From Enoplosus armatus (Eukaryota > Chordata > Actinopteri > Centrarchiformes > Enoplosidae), in NCBI RefSeq assembly GCF_043641665.1, contig NC_092193.1, positions 6,042,001 through 6,106,000 on the forward strand: 64,000 nucleotides of DNA, given 5' to 3'. Numbering within the stretch: position 1 is the stretch's first letter; each line of letters starts with the position of its first letter. The position numbers and the translations under genes are program-made. The notes under the pieces are model-generated. The model did not search any database and was not told the DNA's origin. It was given only the letters and a program-made list of their open reading frames with translations. Shown in pieces: positions 1-12,543 of this stretch.

Positions 1-3000
1 CGGATACATTTTACCAAAGGCAGCCTCTGATCCTCCAGCTCTGCTACGCCCTCTACAACATGCTGGTGGCCCACTCAGAGATGGTGTGCTACCTGGTCAT
101 CATCATCAACCACATGGTGTCGGCCTCCTGCGCCACCCTGGTCCTTCCCATCACCATCTTCCTCTGGGCCATGCTGTCAGTGCCCCGGCCCAGCAAGCGC
201 TACTGGATGACTGCCATCGTCTACACTGAGGTACAGTCAAATACAGATTCAACTTTTCAAAACATTTTTATGTCAAATCAAGGTAGGTTGTGTATTTAGA
301 GAGTTGTTGGCAATATTTTTCAAATGGTGGATATCTCATTTGGGAATAAAGCTCTCCTACACACCTGGACTATATTATTTCTGCTGTCCACAATGAATGG
401 CAGTAAGTTAAGACAAGTATAGTAAGCTTTTAAAGATCAATTTATTATATTTTTAAACACTTTTTGACAAACATGAATGAATAACATTGACCAGGTAGGA
501 GTATAAAGATTAATTTGTTGCATTGAGGCAAGATAAGAGAAAGATAATTGCATTGTATTCCAAGAGTGAAATCAGAATTCACTTATTATTGATTTTCATG
601 CAACAGTCTCTGTTGTGTTTTGTTGGAAAGCTTTGACATAATCCCAACAGCTTCACCGACATTCATATCATTTTCCCTCCAGGTCACCATCGTCGCCAAG
701 TACTTCTTCCAGTTTGGCTTCTTCCCCTTCAACCAGAACAAGATAGACAAGAATAAACCGTATCACCCTCCCAACATCATTGGTGTGGAGAAGAAGGACG
801 GTTACGTCCACTACGACCTGGTCCAGTTACTGGCTCTCTTCTTCCACAGATCCATTTTGAAGGTAACCTGAATGTGTGCATCATATTAAAGGATAAATAT
901 GGGGATTTTCTACATAATTATAATTCTCAACAAATTCCATGGAAGTATTGTGCCATAGACTTCAGTTAGACTGGGTGACATGGTCCTTTATTACCATGAA
1001 CACACACACACTGCTCCTGCTGCCATACACACTCACTAGAACACCAAATGTGTATTAATCAGTGGCTGAAAATAGTCCCAACAAAAGATGATAGATGGAC
1101 CGGCTGTAAATATTTACCTGTTCAGTAGAAACAAATGGGCTTCGGGATGAGTGCCACAGAAGGCTGAGGAAGTCACACATTGTTGGTCTTTTCATGTGTT
1201 TAATCTAAAATATTTCCAGCTTTGTCCGTTAAAGACAATCAGGCTGTTAGCGCTTCCCATAGATATTGTTCTATATGGGCTTCCCTTTAAAGGAAGCCTA
1301 TATACACTATATTGCCAAAAGTATTCACTCACCCATCCAAATAATTGAAATCAGGTGTTCCAATCACTTCCATGGTCACAGGTGTATAAAATCATGCACC
1401 AAGGCATGCAGACTGTTTCTACAAACATTTGTGAAAGAATGGGTCGCTCTCAGGAGCTCAGTGAATTCCAGCGTGGTACTGTGATAGGATGCCACCAGTC
1501 GTGAAATTTCCTCGCTCCTAAATATTCCACAGTCAACTGTCAGTGGTATTATAACAAAGTGGAAGCGACTGGGAACGACAGCAAAGTGGTAGGCCATGTA
1601 AAATGACGGAGCGGGGTCAGCGGATGCTGAGGCGCATAGTGCGCAGAGGTCGCCAACTTTCTGCAGAGTCAATCGCTACAGACCTCCAAACTTCATGTGG
1701 CCTTCAGATGAGCTCAAGAACAGTGCGTAGAGAGCTTCATGGAATGGGTTTCCATGGCCGAGCAGCTGTATCCAAGCCACACATCACCAAGTGCAATGCA
1801 AAGCGTCGGATGCAGTGGTGTAAAGCACGCCGCCACTGGACTCTAGAGCAGTGGAGACGCGTTCTCTGGAGTGACGAATCGCGCTTCACCATCTGGCGAT
1901 CTGATGGACGAGTCTGGGCTTGGCGGTTGCCAGGAGAACGGTGCTTGTCTGACTGCACTGTGCCAAGTGTAAAGTTTGGTGGAGGGGGGATTATGGTGTG
2001 GGGTTGTTTTTCAGGAGCTGGGCTTGGCCCCTTAGTTCCAGTGAAAGGAACTCTGAATGCTTCAGCATACCAAGAGATTTTGGACAATTCCATGCTCCCA
2101 ACTTTGTGGGAACAGTTTGGGGATGGCCCCTTCCTGTTCCAACATGGCTGTGCACCAGTGTACAAAGCAAGGTCCATAAAGACATGGATGAGAGAGTTTG
2201 ATGTGGATGAACTTGACTGGCCTGCACAGAGTCCTGACCTCAACCCGATAGAACACCTTTGGGATGAATTAGAGCGGAGACTGAGAGCCAGGCCTTCTCG
2301 TCCAACATCAGTGTGTGACCTCACAAATGCGCTTCTGGAAGAATGGTCAAAAATTCCCATAAACACACTCCTAAACCTTGTGGAAAGCCTTCCCAGAAGA
2401 GTTGAAGCTGTTATAGCTGCAAAGGGTGGACCGACGTCATATTAAACCCTATGGATTAAGAATGGGATGTCACTTAAGTTCATATGCGAGTCAAGGCAGG
2501 TGAGCCAATACTTTTGGCAATATAGTGTATTTGTCCCCCATCATAAATGATGATCCACGGTCCTTTTTTCGTGCCAAAATGTAATCAAAACTTAATATGA
2601 AACAAAAAGGGGGAGAGGAAATTTTGTACTGAATCTGTAAGATATCCACTTGATTTGTCTAACTCAGACTGCTGAAGCTTCATATCAGCTTCAGAAACAC
2701 GTTGGCATTTCTTTTCGCACAGAACGAGGACTGTGGAGCATGAAGGAAGGGACTATTAAATGGCCAGTTTGTGGGTTTGTTAAGTGACTAAGGATTTACT
2801 AGAAATTAATTTATAGACAACAGAAAACCAAAACGAAAATTAAACTTCTGATTGTTATGTATCTGTGGTCAGGGAGGAACCACTGAATCTAAAAGATTCC
2901 TCTGCATCTGTTTCTTGCAGTTTTCCTTCTTTCTCAAAATGAAAGAAGCTCTGTAGAGTGCACTGTTGGCACTTTATGGGACTGTGAGTGTTTGGGATGT

Positions 3001-6000
3001 TCTGTGAAATGTTTGTAAGCAGCTGCACTCCCTGTACCAGACTCTCAATTCATTTGGGCGTAAAATACGACACAGAGTTTAAAAATCTCTTTCCATTTCC
3101 AGTGCCACGGTCTATGGGACGAGGACGACCCCAAAGAAAGGAAAGAGCCCTCTCGTCAGAGTGAGTCAGAGGACGAGGGGAGAGACAAGGAGGAGAGCGA
3201 GAAGGAGTCTGAACCCTCCTCCTCGGTGTTCAATGAGAGGAGAGGCTCCACTCACACCTTGAGATCCATAAACTTTGGGACCTCCGTTGAGTCAGGACAC
3301 GTCCAGGTGCACTACCCGCAACAGCAGACCTACCAGCGTCGCAAGAGCTCCAGCGGCGGCTCGCACATCTCTCACCGATCTCTCCACTCTTCTGCAAGGT
3401 CCAAGAGAGGTGAAGATCCTTGTCTGTTATTTCCAAATGATAACTAGACCACTGGTTCAAAACATGAGACTGAACTCATGAGCAATGTGTAATTTTGTAG
3501 TAAGCCTTACCATTATTCTCCTAACAATAATAATCATATTAACAGTAATAAGTAGAAGCAATCCTCCGGCCAGTTTCTTGTGGTCTCTGGTCTTCACCCT
3601 TGGATTAGGTCTCTGTGTCTGTGGATCTCAGGCTGCATCAGTGACTCAGTGCCTCGTCACGGTTCATTTACAACTCGAAATGTAAAATGTTTCCACAGGA
3701 AGCACCGCTTCCCACAACAGCAGCCGCAAGGATGGCAGCGAGGCCAGCGTCCACCAGAAGACCCGCAAACAGATGATCATGGAGAAGCTGAGGGAGCAGC
3801 TCCTCAAAGGAAAAGCTTTCATCATAAAGCGGTACAATGACGCATAGCTGGTTCATATAAGTTGAGGCAGCTGTGTTTTTTTTATCTGCTTACTGTCCAA
3901 CAGTCATTATACAAGAAAGTGTGTAACTTTATGAGGGCGTTGATGAGAGCCGTGCTCAGCGAGTATTCTAGACCAATAATGGAGGATGCACTGTGGAAAA
4001 TCATATCAGTGATACAGCCGCTAAAACCTTTCAAAGCTCTAAATTTAGACCTTTAATTACAGCATTCCCGTCAGTGTCACTTTTGTAAGTGCTATTATTA
4101 TTATTGTTCTAAATTTAATCGCAGTGGAACAAGTGGTTTCGGAAACATTACGTCTGGAATAGTAACTGAAACACATTCTTCATTCATTTACACTCTCTCA
4201 AAATAAGACCAGTGGTGTCTGACCTTTTGCTTAACCATCAAAGCCTCGTTGAGATTAAATATCTCCGTTCGCCGTGCCGCATAACCGCAACGTCACAAAT
4301 GTCCTGGCCAAAAACAACATAAGACAGAGAACACAACATATGCAATAAGAGAATCGGTGACATCTTTTAAATTACTTCTCAAAGCTTTTTATTAATGCTA
4401 ACATACCATTTACAACATGTGTTATTACTACCCTGATTCAACTTTATTTTGAAAAGTACTGTATAAATAAAGTTTATTATTATCAATAATAAAATCTGAA
4501 CTTAAGAAATTGCATGAATAATATTTCTAATACACAAACTGAATCCTCAGTGGTGCCCAAAGGAACATTGTGAGCCATAAAAATAACTAAGACCAATTCA
4601 AAACAATAACTTAATAAGACAATCACATCGATATTTTAAAATACCCCCAAAAGAACAGCAGCCAGAAGAGAGAACATCCAGTTTTTATAAACATTAAAGC
4701 TCTTTAACCCAGTTTGACTTTAGAAACTCCTGGGAATGAAAAGCATAGCTGATTTTACAGTTAAGTGATTGATGACAGCAACAGCACAAGACCCGCCTGG
4801 ACCAGTTTCATCACCTTTAATTTAATTAAAGGTGGTAATTAGTTGAATTACTCATAATAACATTGTTTGTTTTATTGTTGTTTGTATACACTCCTGTTCT
4901 TTGCAGGTTCATGGAGATCTACATTCCTATGAGGCAGTTCTTCTATAACTTGATCCATCCGGAGTACAGCGCCGTCACAGACGTCTATGTGCTGATGTTC
5001 CTCGCTGACACGGTGGACTTCATCATCATTGTGTTTGGATTCTGGGCGTTTGGTGTAAGTTTTAAAATTTGATTTACATTTTTCCACCTGAATCCTTAAA
5101 GATAATCTGACTTCTGAGATAGTTAACATTTTATGTAAATCCCTTCTAGAAACACTCAGCTGCAGACATCACGTCGTCTCTGTCGGAGGATCAGGTGCCG
5201 GGACCTTTCCTGGTCATGGTCCTAATCCAGTTTGGGACCATGGTGGTGGACCGTGCCCTCTACCTCAGAAAGTCTGTCATGGGCAAGGTCATCTTCCAGA
5301 TCATCCTGCTCTTTGGCATCCACTTCTGGATGTTCTTCATCCTGCCAGGAATCACAGAAAAGTAAGAACTCACTCTTACTTCACATTAGATATGTTTAGT
5401 ATTTAATCTAAAGATTCAATTGATTAAAGTTCAATATGTTGAGGTGCAAAATATGTTTGTCATGGTTTAATATACGGCCTGGGATCTTTGGTGCATTCAT
5501 CTCTCACTTCTGTTGTTCCTATTCAAATGAAGAAAAACATTTAAAAGATGTTCCTCATTAATACCAACTTTGATTGTGAAAGTTTTACAGCTGAAATGAA
5601 TTTCTTTAGTCCTGCTTTAGTTTGCAAAAAAAAAAAAAACTATAACCAAACTTGCTTCTCTTCCCCTCGCAGGCGTTTCAGCGAGAACACAGTCGCTCAG
5701 ATGTGGTATTTTGTCAAGTGCATCTACTTTGGGCTGTCAGCCTATCAGATCCGCTGTGGCTATCCCACCCGCGTTTTGGGAAACTTCCTCACCAAGAGCT
5801 ACAATTACGTCAACCTCTTCCTGTTTCAAGGGTGAGTTACGCTGGGAAAGTATCATTTCTCCCAGCTGGGCAAACAGGTCCAAGGCTCTGGTCATGTCGG
5901 GGGTTGACAGTTATTTGTTCAGATATTTGTTAAAGGGGACTGGACATTTGTTGTTTCCAGCTTCTCAAATGTGAGGATTTGCTGTTTTATGTCATTTTGA

Positions 6001-9000
6001 AATTGTACATTTTTGAGTCTTTTTTTGGTCTGTGACTCAAATAAAACAAGCAATTTATCGACGCTCTGTACACTTGTGATGGGCATCTTTCAAGACGTTT
6101 TGTAGACTAAACATTTAATTGGTTAATAGATAATGAAAATAATAATTGGTGGAAACCCTAGTCATGCCATGTATATGTTATGTAATAATCATTATTAATT
6201 TAAGGAACCACACCTCCGGTTGTTGGATTATTAGATTTCTGTTAAAGTAAATATAAGTTCTTTCCAGCACATATCATATATATTTTTTGTTTTTATGAGT
6301 ACAACACACCACTGTGTTTTCTACTATTTTTGGCTTTGTGTTTAAGTCATATTAATGTAACAATTTGTAGTGGTCGCCAGTAGTTGTCAGTATTGTTCAG
6401 TCATGTAACTCTTAATCATGTTCATATACAGAATATATCATTATGTCAGAACGCCTGCCCTTCTCTTGGACATAGCATAACTTTGTGAATAAATATATTG
6501 AATCTGATTGAATTCTTTCATATTTTTGCCAGAATAACTAAGACTTGTCTGTTGTTTCTAGTTTTCGCCTGGTGCCGTTCCTGACGGAGCTGCGAGCCGT
6601 GATGGACTGGGTTTGGACCGACACCTCGCTGTCTCTGTCCAGCTGGATCTGTGTGGAGGACATCTACGCTCACATCTTCATCCTCAAATGCTGGAGAGAG
6701 TCTGAGAAGGTGTTTATCATTGTGGCATCCGTCTAGTGTGAGAAGAATCACTTCCACAGCCAAAGTCTGTCATGTTGGAATTCATGCTGAAATTTACTTT
6801 TGTGATTTGTTGAAGGAGATCTTTCTTTTTTTAAAATTGCATTGGCTGGACGATGGCTCGGCTCTCTCTTTCTGCCATGAACTGTGAAATGATAGTAAGG
6901 ATATATTGTGTTTGTGGTTCCCAATATTCTTAAAAGTGCACTAAAGATATCTTCTTCTTCTTCTTCTTCTTCTTCTTCTTCTTCTTCTTCTTCTTCTTCT
7001 TCTTCTTCTTCTTCTTCTTCTTCTTCTTCTTCTTCTTCTTCTTCTTCTTCTTCTTCTTCTTCTTCTTCTTCTTCTTCTTCTTCTTCTTCTTCTTCTTCTT
7101 CTTCGCCTCACCATAGTAAATAATGCACTCTTACAGTCTTTCCCAGTCTTGAAAGTTTTAGTTCCATCTTTACTTTTATAACCCTGGTCCAATTAATTGC
7201 CTAAATCTAATGGATTTACAAAAAAAAGTCCAGGCATAGAAAACATGAAGCCATTATCACTGCATCAGATCTGCTGGAGGTAAGATGGAACAAAGTTTCA
7301 TGAGGACTGCCTACGCATCCAGGTCAAATAAACCACCTCACAGTCCTTTATCTCATCCTTCTGCAGAGGTATCCCCAGCCGCGAGGCCAGAAGAAGAAAA
7401 AGGTGGTGAAGTACGGGATGGGAGGGATGATCGTAGTGCTGCTGATCTGTATCGTCTGGTTCCCGCTGCTCTTCATGTCCCTCGTTAAGTCTGTAGCTGG
7501 AGTCGTCAACACGCCGCTGGACGTTTCGTTTGAAATCACCCTGGCTGGATTTCAGGTGTGGTTTCCTTCATCAAATAATTTGAGCCAAGTGCTTCACTGA
7601 GAAACAAAGACCAAACAGAAATAACAAGAGACCAAAGAGATGCTCTGCCCAAAGCCAAATCCTTTCGAAATTAACAAAATAAATCTGTGATTCATTAAAT
7701 TTTCATTTATATTTTCTAGGTTGTGTGAGCACTTTGGCTGCAGGGTTTAATGCTTCATTGTGATTCAGTGCAATTACTGAAACAAAAAACATAAATCAAT
7801 TTCTCCAGCAACAAAACTAAAGAAACATGTACCTAATTCACAAACATTAGAAGTGTTTTCAGCCTTAACAAGTCAAGTCAAATGTATTTATACAGCATAT
7901 ATATATGTATTTATATATGTAGTATTTATGTCCTCTTCTCACAGCCCATCTTCACCATGAGCGCTCAGCAAGAACAACTGCAGAATGTGTCAGCAGCCGA
8001 GTTTGAAAAGTTTGTGAAGAGATATGTTGACGATGTAAGTACAAGAAACACAATACAAATACGAGATGTCAGTCGTTTATAATGTTGTGTAATTCACTGT
8101 ATTGAAAAAGAATAGTGGCGATTGCATTGATCACATAATCCGGGTTGCTTTTTCTGTCGCTATATGTAGGATTTTAAAATGTCCATCTTTGGTGCTCTGT
8201 AGTATCAAAAAGGACACTGGCAGACATGAATCCATTATTTGTTTATTCTATAAAAGGTTAGATTATAGTGGAAATACCTTTCACTTTTTCATAAAGTCCA
8301 AGGAGATCAGACGCTTGTTTTTTACTAACAGATCCAAAAAGAAATGGGTTCTCGTTCATTATCTCATCGGACAAAGAAAAGGGAATGCTCAGTATTTTTG
8401 CCTGAAACATTACTTAACTGATTAATTCATTATTAAAATACTTGCCGATCAATTTTTCTGTCAGTTGTCTGCTAGGTTAATCAACTAATTGATTCTGTTC
8501 AAAGTAAAACAAAGTGTTGGACAAATTAAAAGTTTGACCAGATGCTGCCTCTGGATGAAAGTCTGGGCATCAGTGAAGTTATTACAATTCATCCTCTCAG
8601 GAACATAAAGGTCTGTACCCAGTTCAGTGTCAATCCATGCATTAGTTGTCACTCACTCGAAACCACAATATGTCAACCTGCTGGTGGCGCTAGAGGAAAA
8701 GATTGCAGATTGCACCCTCTGGGGACCATGAATATATGTACCAAATTTAACGTCAATCCACCCAACAGTTGTTGAGATATTTCGCTCTGAACCAAAGTGC
8801 CGGGGCCGACCCACATTGTCCTCCTTGGAGTTGTACGCATAGTAGCTTTAATTTATACTTAATTTATATCTTTATAATTATTTAGACAACTTTAAATGAC
8901 TAATTAATGTTAAATAGTCAGTGAAATCCTATAATATTCTGTTTCTACTGTGTGGCTTTGTGCCGCGGTTAGGAAGCCCTGCAGTGGCTGGAGGGCTACA

Positions 9001-12000
9001 TGCCAGAGGACCTGATCATCGCGGAGCTGAAAGGCAGCTCCAACTCTCTGTGGACCATCAGTCCCCCCAGCAGGAAAAACCTGATAGCCATGTTGGGCAC
9101 CAAGAAGGATTTCCCCATCACTGTGTCCTGGTCCGTGCAAAGGTGCGCAATGACAAAATGTTTTTAAATATCCGTCCCTCATGTTCATGTTCATTTTCTA
9201 TGACCACTTATCCCTTGCAGGGTCACGGTGGGCTGGAGCCAGTCCCAGACGGTGTATAGTCATATAGAAATAAATTAATTTTATGTCTCACCCTCTGTGA
9301 AAACATCTTCCAGTAACAAAAGCAAAAGAAAGACATCAATAAGGCAGATGTTGATGTTTTTGCACTAATGTGTTGCCAGATTTTATTTTATTTGTTTTTG
9401 CTGTTGTTTGGAATATGAAACATAACCTTTTACTTTTTATAAGGCTTGTATATGGCCAGATCGAATAGTCATATAAATGTAAATCATCAATTGATATTTC
9501 AAATAAAAAAATGTGTGCTTACAAACAGCTGCAGTTTCATGAGGTGCAAAATCCTTAAAATGAATTCCTGTATGTTTTTCCTCTTGTTGTGAACAGAAAC
9601 CTCAATCTTGGTGCCAAGGCTGAAATAGCGTCTGGAAAACTAGCGAGGACTCTAGACAAAGACACAAAGAAGGAACTCATAAAGATCCTAAGAGGAACAG
9701 GAAGCAACTCAGTGTGAGTATATCAGCTGTTCACTCTCTTCGTTACACGTTTCCCCTGTGACGTGATAATCAGGAGCTAAATTAGATAGTTTTTCTTTTC
9801 AGAAGTGTATCTACTTGTTAATAAAATCACATACTGTGTGTATGATAACAGGAATATTTGTATATGTGTTGAAAATATTTTTTGCAAGCACATAAATGAT
9901 TTTTTTTTGTAGAGAAATTAGAATCGCACAAATAATTATTTGATTTAAGCAAACATAAATCTGTCCTCTGCCCAATTAATGTATTATTTTTTATATCATT
10001 TATTATTAACCCATTAGATTATTCCTTGTGGGTTAATAATTTCTCTACAAAAATACAACTTATGTGTGCGCGCAAAATGTGTTTATTTTGAGGCGCTAAC
10101 AATAGTTCAACATTTTGGAAAACATGTTGACGATAGATACGACTTATGTCTGTGCGTTAAGTACGGAGCTAAAGCTAGCAGGCGCTCGATTAGCTTAGTT
10201 TAGCTCAGCATAGTGACCTGAAGCAGGAGGAAACGGCTACCTTGGCTCTCCCCAGATGTTGTGACATTGTCTTCTCCTCTCTCATCTCATATCCATCTGG
10301 AAGAACTAATTTTTGAACGTCATAGATTCTTGCAGTAAACAATTCATATGAAAACTACAGTATACCATAATATAAAACCCAGAGTCAGTCTTTTAACAGA
10401 AATATTGCTTGTTTATCTTTTTCTCTGTCATGCTCCAACATATTGAGGAACTAAGTAACAGCCTCTCTTCCTCTGCAGGATCCTAACGGACATCTTCCCT
10501 CGATATATTCGAGCCCCCAGCGACTCAGACGCCAAGCCTGTTGAGCACCTTTTTAAAGGTGAACGTTGCCGTCTTTATCACCATACAGACTGATTGTGAC
10601 TTTTTGTGCAGATGTTACTTGATTTGGTGACAGCAAAGAAAACTTTGGAGACTCTGTTTAATGTGAAAATTACACTTTTCGATAAATTGACACAAGTGCT
10701 GGTGGGAATATAAGGCTTTGAGCATCTTTGTTTAAAGCCACCATGTTTAGAATTTAAACATTTCTGACTTATAGATCAGAATAACCTCAAAGATGTTAAT
10801 ATCACATTAAAATTCTACACATAGTGGCTTTAAAAAAGTTGTTTTTAAAATATTTTCAATTGGCTACATACTATATTTAGAGACTTTATTTATATATTTA
10901 AATTTTCGTCTTAAATTTCTCATTTATATTCGATTATATACTTGTTATATACCCGTTTACAGACTGTGTTCTGTTACCGGGGATGGAAGATTGGGTTTTT
11001 TAAATGTTTAGAAGTGTCATAAACAATGAACAAAAGTCTTAGTTTTATTCTGATTAAATTACATAATTTCATTCTTAATCTTTGTAGATAAAAAAAAGAT
11101 GTTGAACATAACTTTGACCTTGGAGCGATCTGAGAACGTCTCGGATCAGATCCAGGAGTGGTGGACCGTCAACCAGATGGAGCCCGGCCCGATCGAAAAG
11201 AGGAGTGCAGAATACAAGGTCGAAGCCGGCCTGGAGCTCTACATCTTCAGCGACCAAGTCAGCCCGCCCAGTTTGGGCTTTCTGGCTGGATATGGGTACG
11301 TGGTGAGACTTTGTCCTGCTTTGGTGTTTCAGTGAAATGTCTGTGTTTACATTCGGGAAGTGCTTTTTTGTAATTTAGTCATTATCTGATGCTGCGATCC
11401 AAAGCTGTACAACCAGTGAGTATGTAGAGGTTTGATAGGAAAGCAGCTAAACACATATGTTTTTTGCACATATGCTCCTGCAAAGTATTTAAATAAAACA
11501 ATTTGAAGCTTTTGTGTGATGAGTTGTTGCAAGTAGACAAAGCTTCGTTTTCAGGGGTCGCAAGCTCAAAAGGTTGGGAACCACTCACCGTAAAGATTAG
11601 CATATATAAAGAAAATACAAAATACTTTTCTTTTAATCTGAGTATGAGCTTCGCCGAGCTTTTTGTAACCAAATCATCAGCCTCGCTCTTTTACACTTGT
11701 ACTGTCCTGTTGTTCCGTCAGCACATATGAAACCGTGGTGTAGTTGACAAAATACTCAAGTTTGGCAAAAAAAACTCTCAGCCCAGGTCCTCGTACTGGA
11801 AATCTTCCAGTAAAGTAAAGTAGGTCTTCAGCTGCAAGGACCAGATGCTGCCAAATATTTCAAACTATGAACCTCCATCGTTTTAGGTTTATGGTTAGAT
11901 GACAATATAAATAAAATGAATAGTGGAGTACTTTTTCTAACCTTTTCTACCTGTAACTACAAGAGCTCATAGATGGACGGTAGGTGTCTCTCCTGTTCAT

Positions 12001-12543
12001 GTGTGTGCGTGCAGGCAAAAAGCATAAAGGATCAGATGATAAGTTGGACTGTTGATGAAATGAACTAGAAGCCGAGCACCAACAAATCTAAATAGTAACA
12101 TCTTATGTTATGTGCTGGGATCTATGATACAGAGCAGTCAAAGTCTGATGGTACAACTCCTACTAACGATGCCTGTAGGGGTCTCCTGTTGGATTTGCAG
12201 ATTGAGAGATGTACTTGCAGCATCTCCTGTATGTTTTAAGAAATCCCGACTTTATACATGTCTAATTTCCTTTCTCTCTTTCCTGTCTAGGATCATGGGC
12301 CTGTATGCCTCTGTGGTCCTGGTCATCGGCAAGTTCGTGCGTGAGTTTTTCAGCGGCATTTCCCACACCATCATGTTCGAGGAGCTGCCCAACGTGGACC
12401 GCATCCTCAAGCTGTGCACCGACATCTTCCTGGTCCGAGAGACGGGGGAGCTGGACCTGGAGGAGGACATGTACGCCAAACTCATCTTCCTCTACCGCTC
12501 GCCAGAGACTATGATCAAGTGGACCCGAGAGAAAACTCAGTGA
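1..12543 (+). CDS. piezo2: Piezo2 mechanosensitive channel, C-terminal 873 residues (5' partial, 15 exons)
   Basis: Coding exons read as 1-230, 683-862, 3103-3409, 3699-3831, 4907-5054, 5150-5361, 5673-5831, 6562-6709, 7367-7555, 7945-8034, 8973-9142, 9597-9713, 10479-10558, 11088-11295 and 12291-12543 (stop TGA). All junctions are GT-AG and the frame stays open throughout. Piezo2 is a trimeric plasma-membrane cation channel opened by membrane tension; it serves touch and proprioception. Visible landmarks are [11 protein letters not shown] in a transmembrane helical unit, a Ser/Glu-rich linker in exon 3 (a family-variable region), the anchor motif PF-x2-E-x6-W near residues 461-472, the outer helix after MGGMI near 525, the cap, and the inner helix [10 protein letters not shown] followed by [10 protein letters not shown]. 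The protein ends in [10 protein letters not shown], closer to Piezo2 than Piezo1, and the linkage to napg, rab12 and mtcl1 also points to Piezo2. The full family protein is about 2,800 residues, so roughly two thirds lies to the left. I cannot tell which teleost piezo2 copy this is. Confidence 0.96.
960..1105. repeat. dispersed repeat copy, family F (intronic)
   Basis: This piece shares several blocks in the same order with 61385-61520: ACTGGGTGACAT, a CACACA run, CTGCTG, AGA(G)CACCAAATG and GCTGAAAATAGTCCC(C)AACAAA. Two copies in unrelated introns, one in piezo2 and one in mtcl1, point to an old transposed repeat. The family boundaries are not clear from two copies. Confidence 0.6.
1305..2527 (+). 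mobile_element. Tc1/mariner-superfamily DNA transposon, inactive
   Basis: The element is 1,223 bases long. Its ends are inverted: the left end starts CACTATATTGCCAAAAG and the right end is the reverse complement of that sequence, with about 27 of the outer 29 bases matching. TA dinucleotides flank it at 1303-1304 and 2528-2529, as expected for Tc1 target duplication. The transposase reading frame inside runs in the + direction and is broken. The element sits in a piezo2 intron in the same orientation as the gene. It resembles the Tc1-like elements that are common in fish genomes. Confidence 0.95.
1439..2445 (+). pseudogene. Tc1-type DD34E transposase, degenerate
   Basis: The N-terminal helix-turn-helix part starts at ATG 1439 ([11 protein letters not shown]) and stops at about 1502. 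Further homology ([15 protein letters not shown]) continues in a shifted frame up to about 1575. The catalytic part is open from 1603 to 2445 (280 residues). In that open part the first acidic residue is D91 (WSDESRF) and the last is E217 ([10 protein letters not shown]). The middle residue should be Asp in a QHDNAP-like motif, but the sequence reads QHGCAP, so residue 182 is Gly. The spacing from 182 to 217 is the 34 residues of a DD34E enzyme. With at least two frame breaks and one missing catalytic Asp, this copy cannot encode an active transposase. Confidence 0.93.
5956..6161 (+). repeat. dispersed repeat copy, family A (piezo2 intron)
   Basis: The copy begins near CTTCTCAAATGTGAGGATTTGC and ends with a GATAATGAAAATAATAATTGG-type tail. 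The same order of blocks is seen at 32938-33237 and 59665-59852. It is a short non-coding element of a type common in teleost introns. Confidence 0.6.
6951..7104 (+). repeat. (TTC)n microsatellite, about 51 units
   Basis: An uninterrupted TTC run of 154 bases lies in the piezo2 intron between exons 6562-6709 and 7367-7555, about 240 bases after the donor. The other strand reads GAA. Long pure GAA/TTC tracts can form triplex DNA and hinder transcription, as known from the FXN intron. No effect on piezo2 is shown here. Confidence 0.99.
8540..8830 (+). repeat. SINE-like dispersed repeat, family B
   Basis: Marker blocks are GGTGGCGCTAGAGGAAAAG, GGGGACCATGAATATATGT, TTGTTGAGATATTTC and a CTGAACCAAAGTG segment. 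A second copy at 41920-42205 has the GGCGCTAGATGAGAA, ATGGCAATTTATCCAGTAG and GGACCAACGTGGTGGACC blocks. This motif set is widespread in teleost genomes as I remember it. I cannot name the library entry. Confidence 0.65.
10105..10260 (+). repeat. dispersed repeat copy, family D (piezo2 intron)
   Basis: The core is a run of TTAGCTTAGTTTAGCTCAGCA preceded by GTCTGTGCGTTAAGTACGGAGCTA and followed by a GGAGGAAACGGCTA block. Related copies are at 40262-40345 and, inverted, at 48455-48580. It is an ordinary teleost intronic repeat. Confidence 0.6.

Larger units (their letters stand above)
863..3102 (+). other. piezo2 intron holding a Tc1 relic
   Basis: This 2.2 kb intron separates the exon ending in FFHRSILK from the exon starting CHGLWDED. 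Its middle 1.2 kb is a Tc1-type transposon, described separately. A short dispersed repeat lies at 960-1105. I see nothing coding in the remainder. A small near-palindrome, GGCTTCC-CTTTAAA-GGAAGCC, sits at 1279-1299 just before the transposon. Confidence 0.85.
6562..12543 (+). other. piezo2: piezo2 exons for anchor, outer helix, cap, inner helix and C-terminal domain
   Basis: These eight exons encode the part of Piezo2 that forms the ion pathway. Exon 6562-6709 carries the anchor. Exon 7367-7555 carries a basic stretch (GQKKKK) and the outer helix. Exons 7945-8034, 8973-9142, 9597-9713, 10479-10558 and most of 11088-11295 encode the extracellular cap, recognised by [26 protein letters not shown] and [12 protein letters not shown]. 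Exon 12291-12543 encodes the inner helix and the intracellular C-terminal domain, including [18 protein letters not shown]. The outer helix, inner helix and C-terminal domain closely resemble the mammalian protein as I remember it, while the cap differs more, as is usual in this family. No frameshift or premature stop is seen. Confidence 0.93.

Noticed and set aside
1737..2366. 209-residue antisense frame over the transposase
   Set aside because: It is the shadow of the DD34E reading frame and has no homology of its own.
6908..7192. Poly-serine and poly-arginine open frames
   Set aside because: They are translations of the TTC/GAA microsatellite in an intron.
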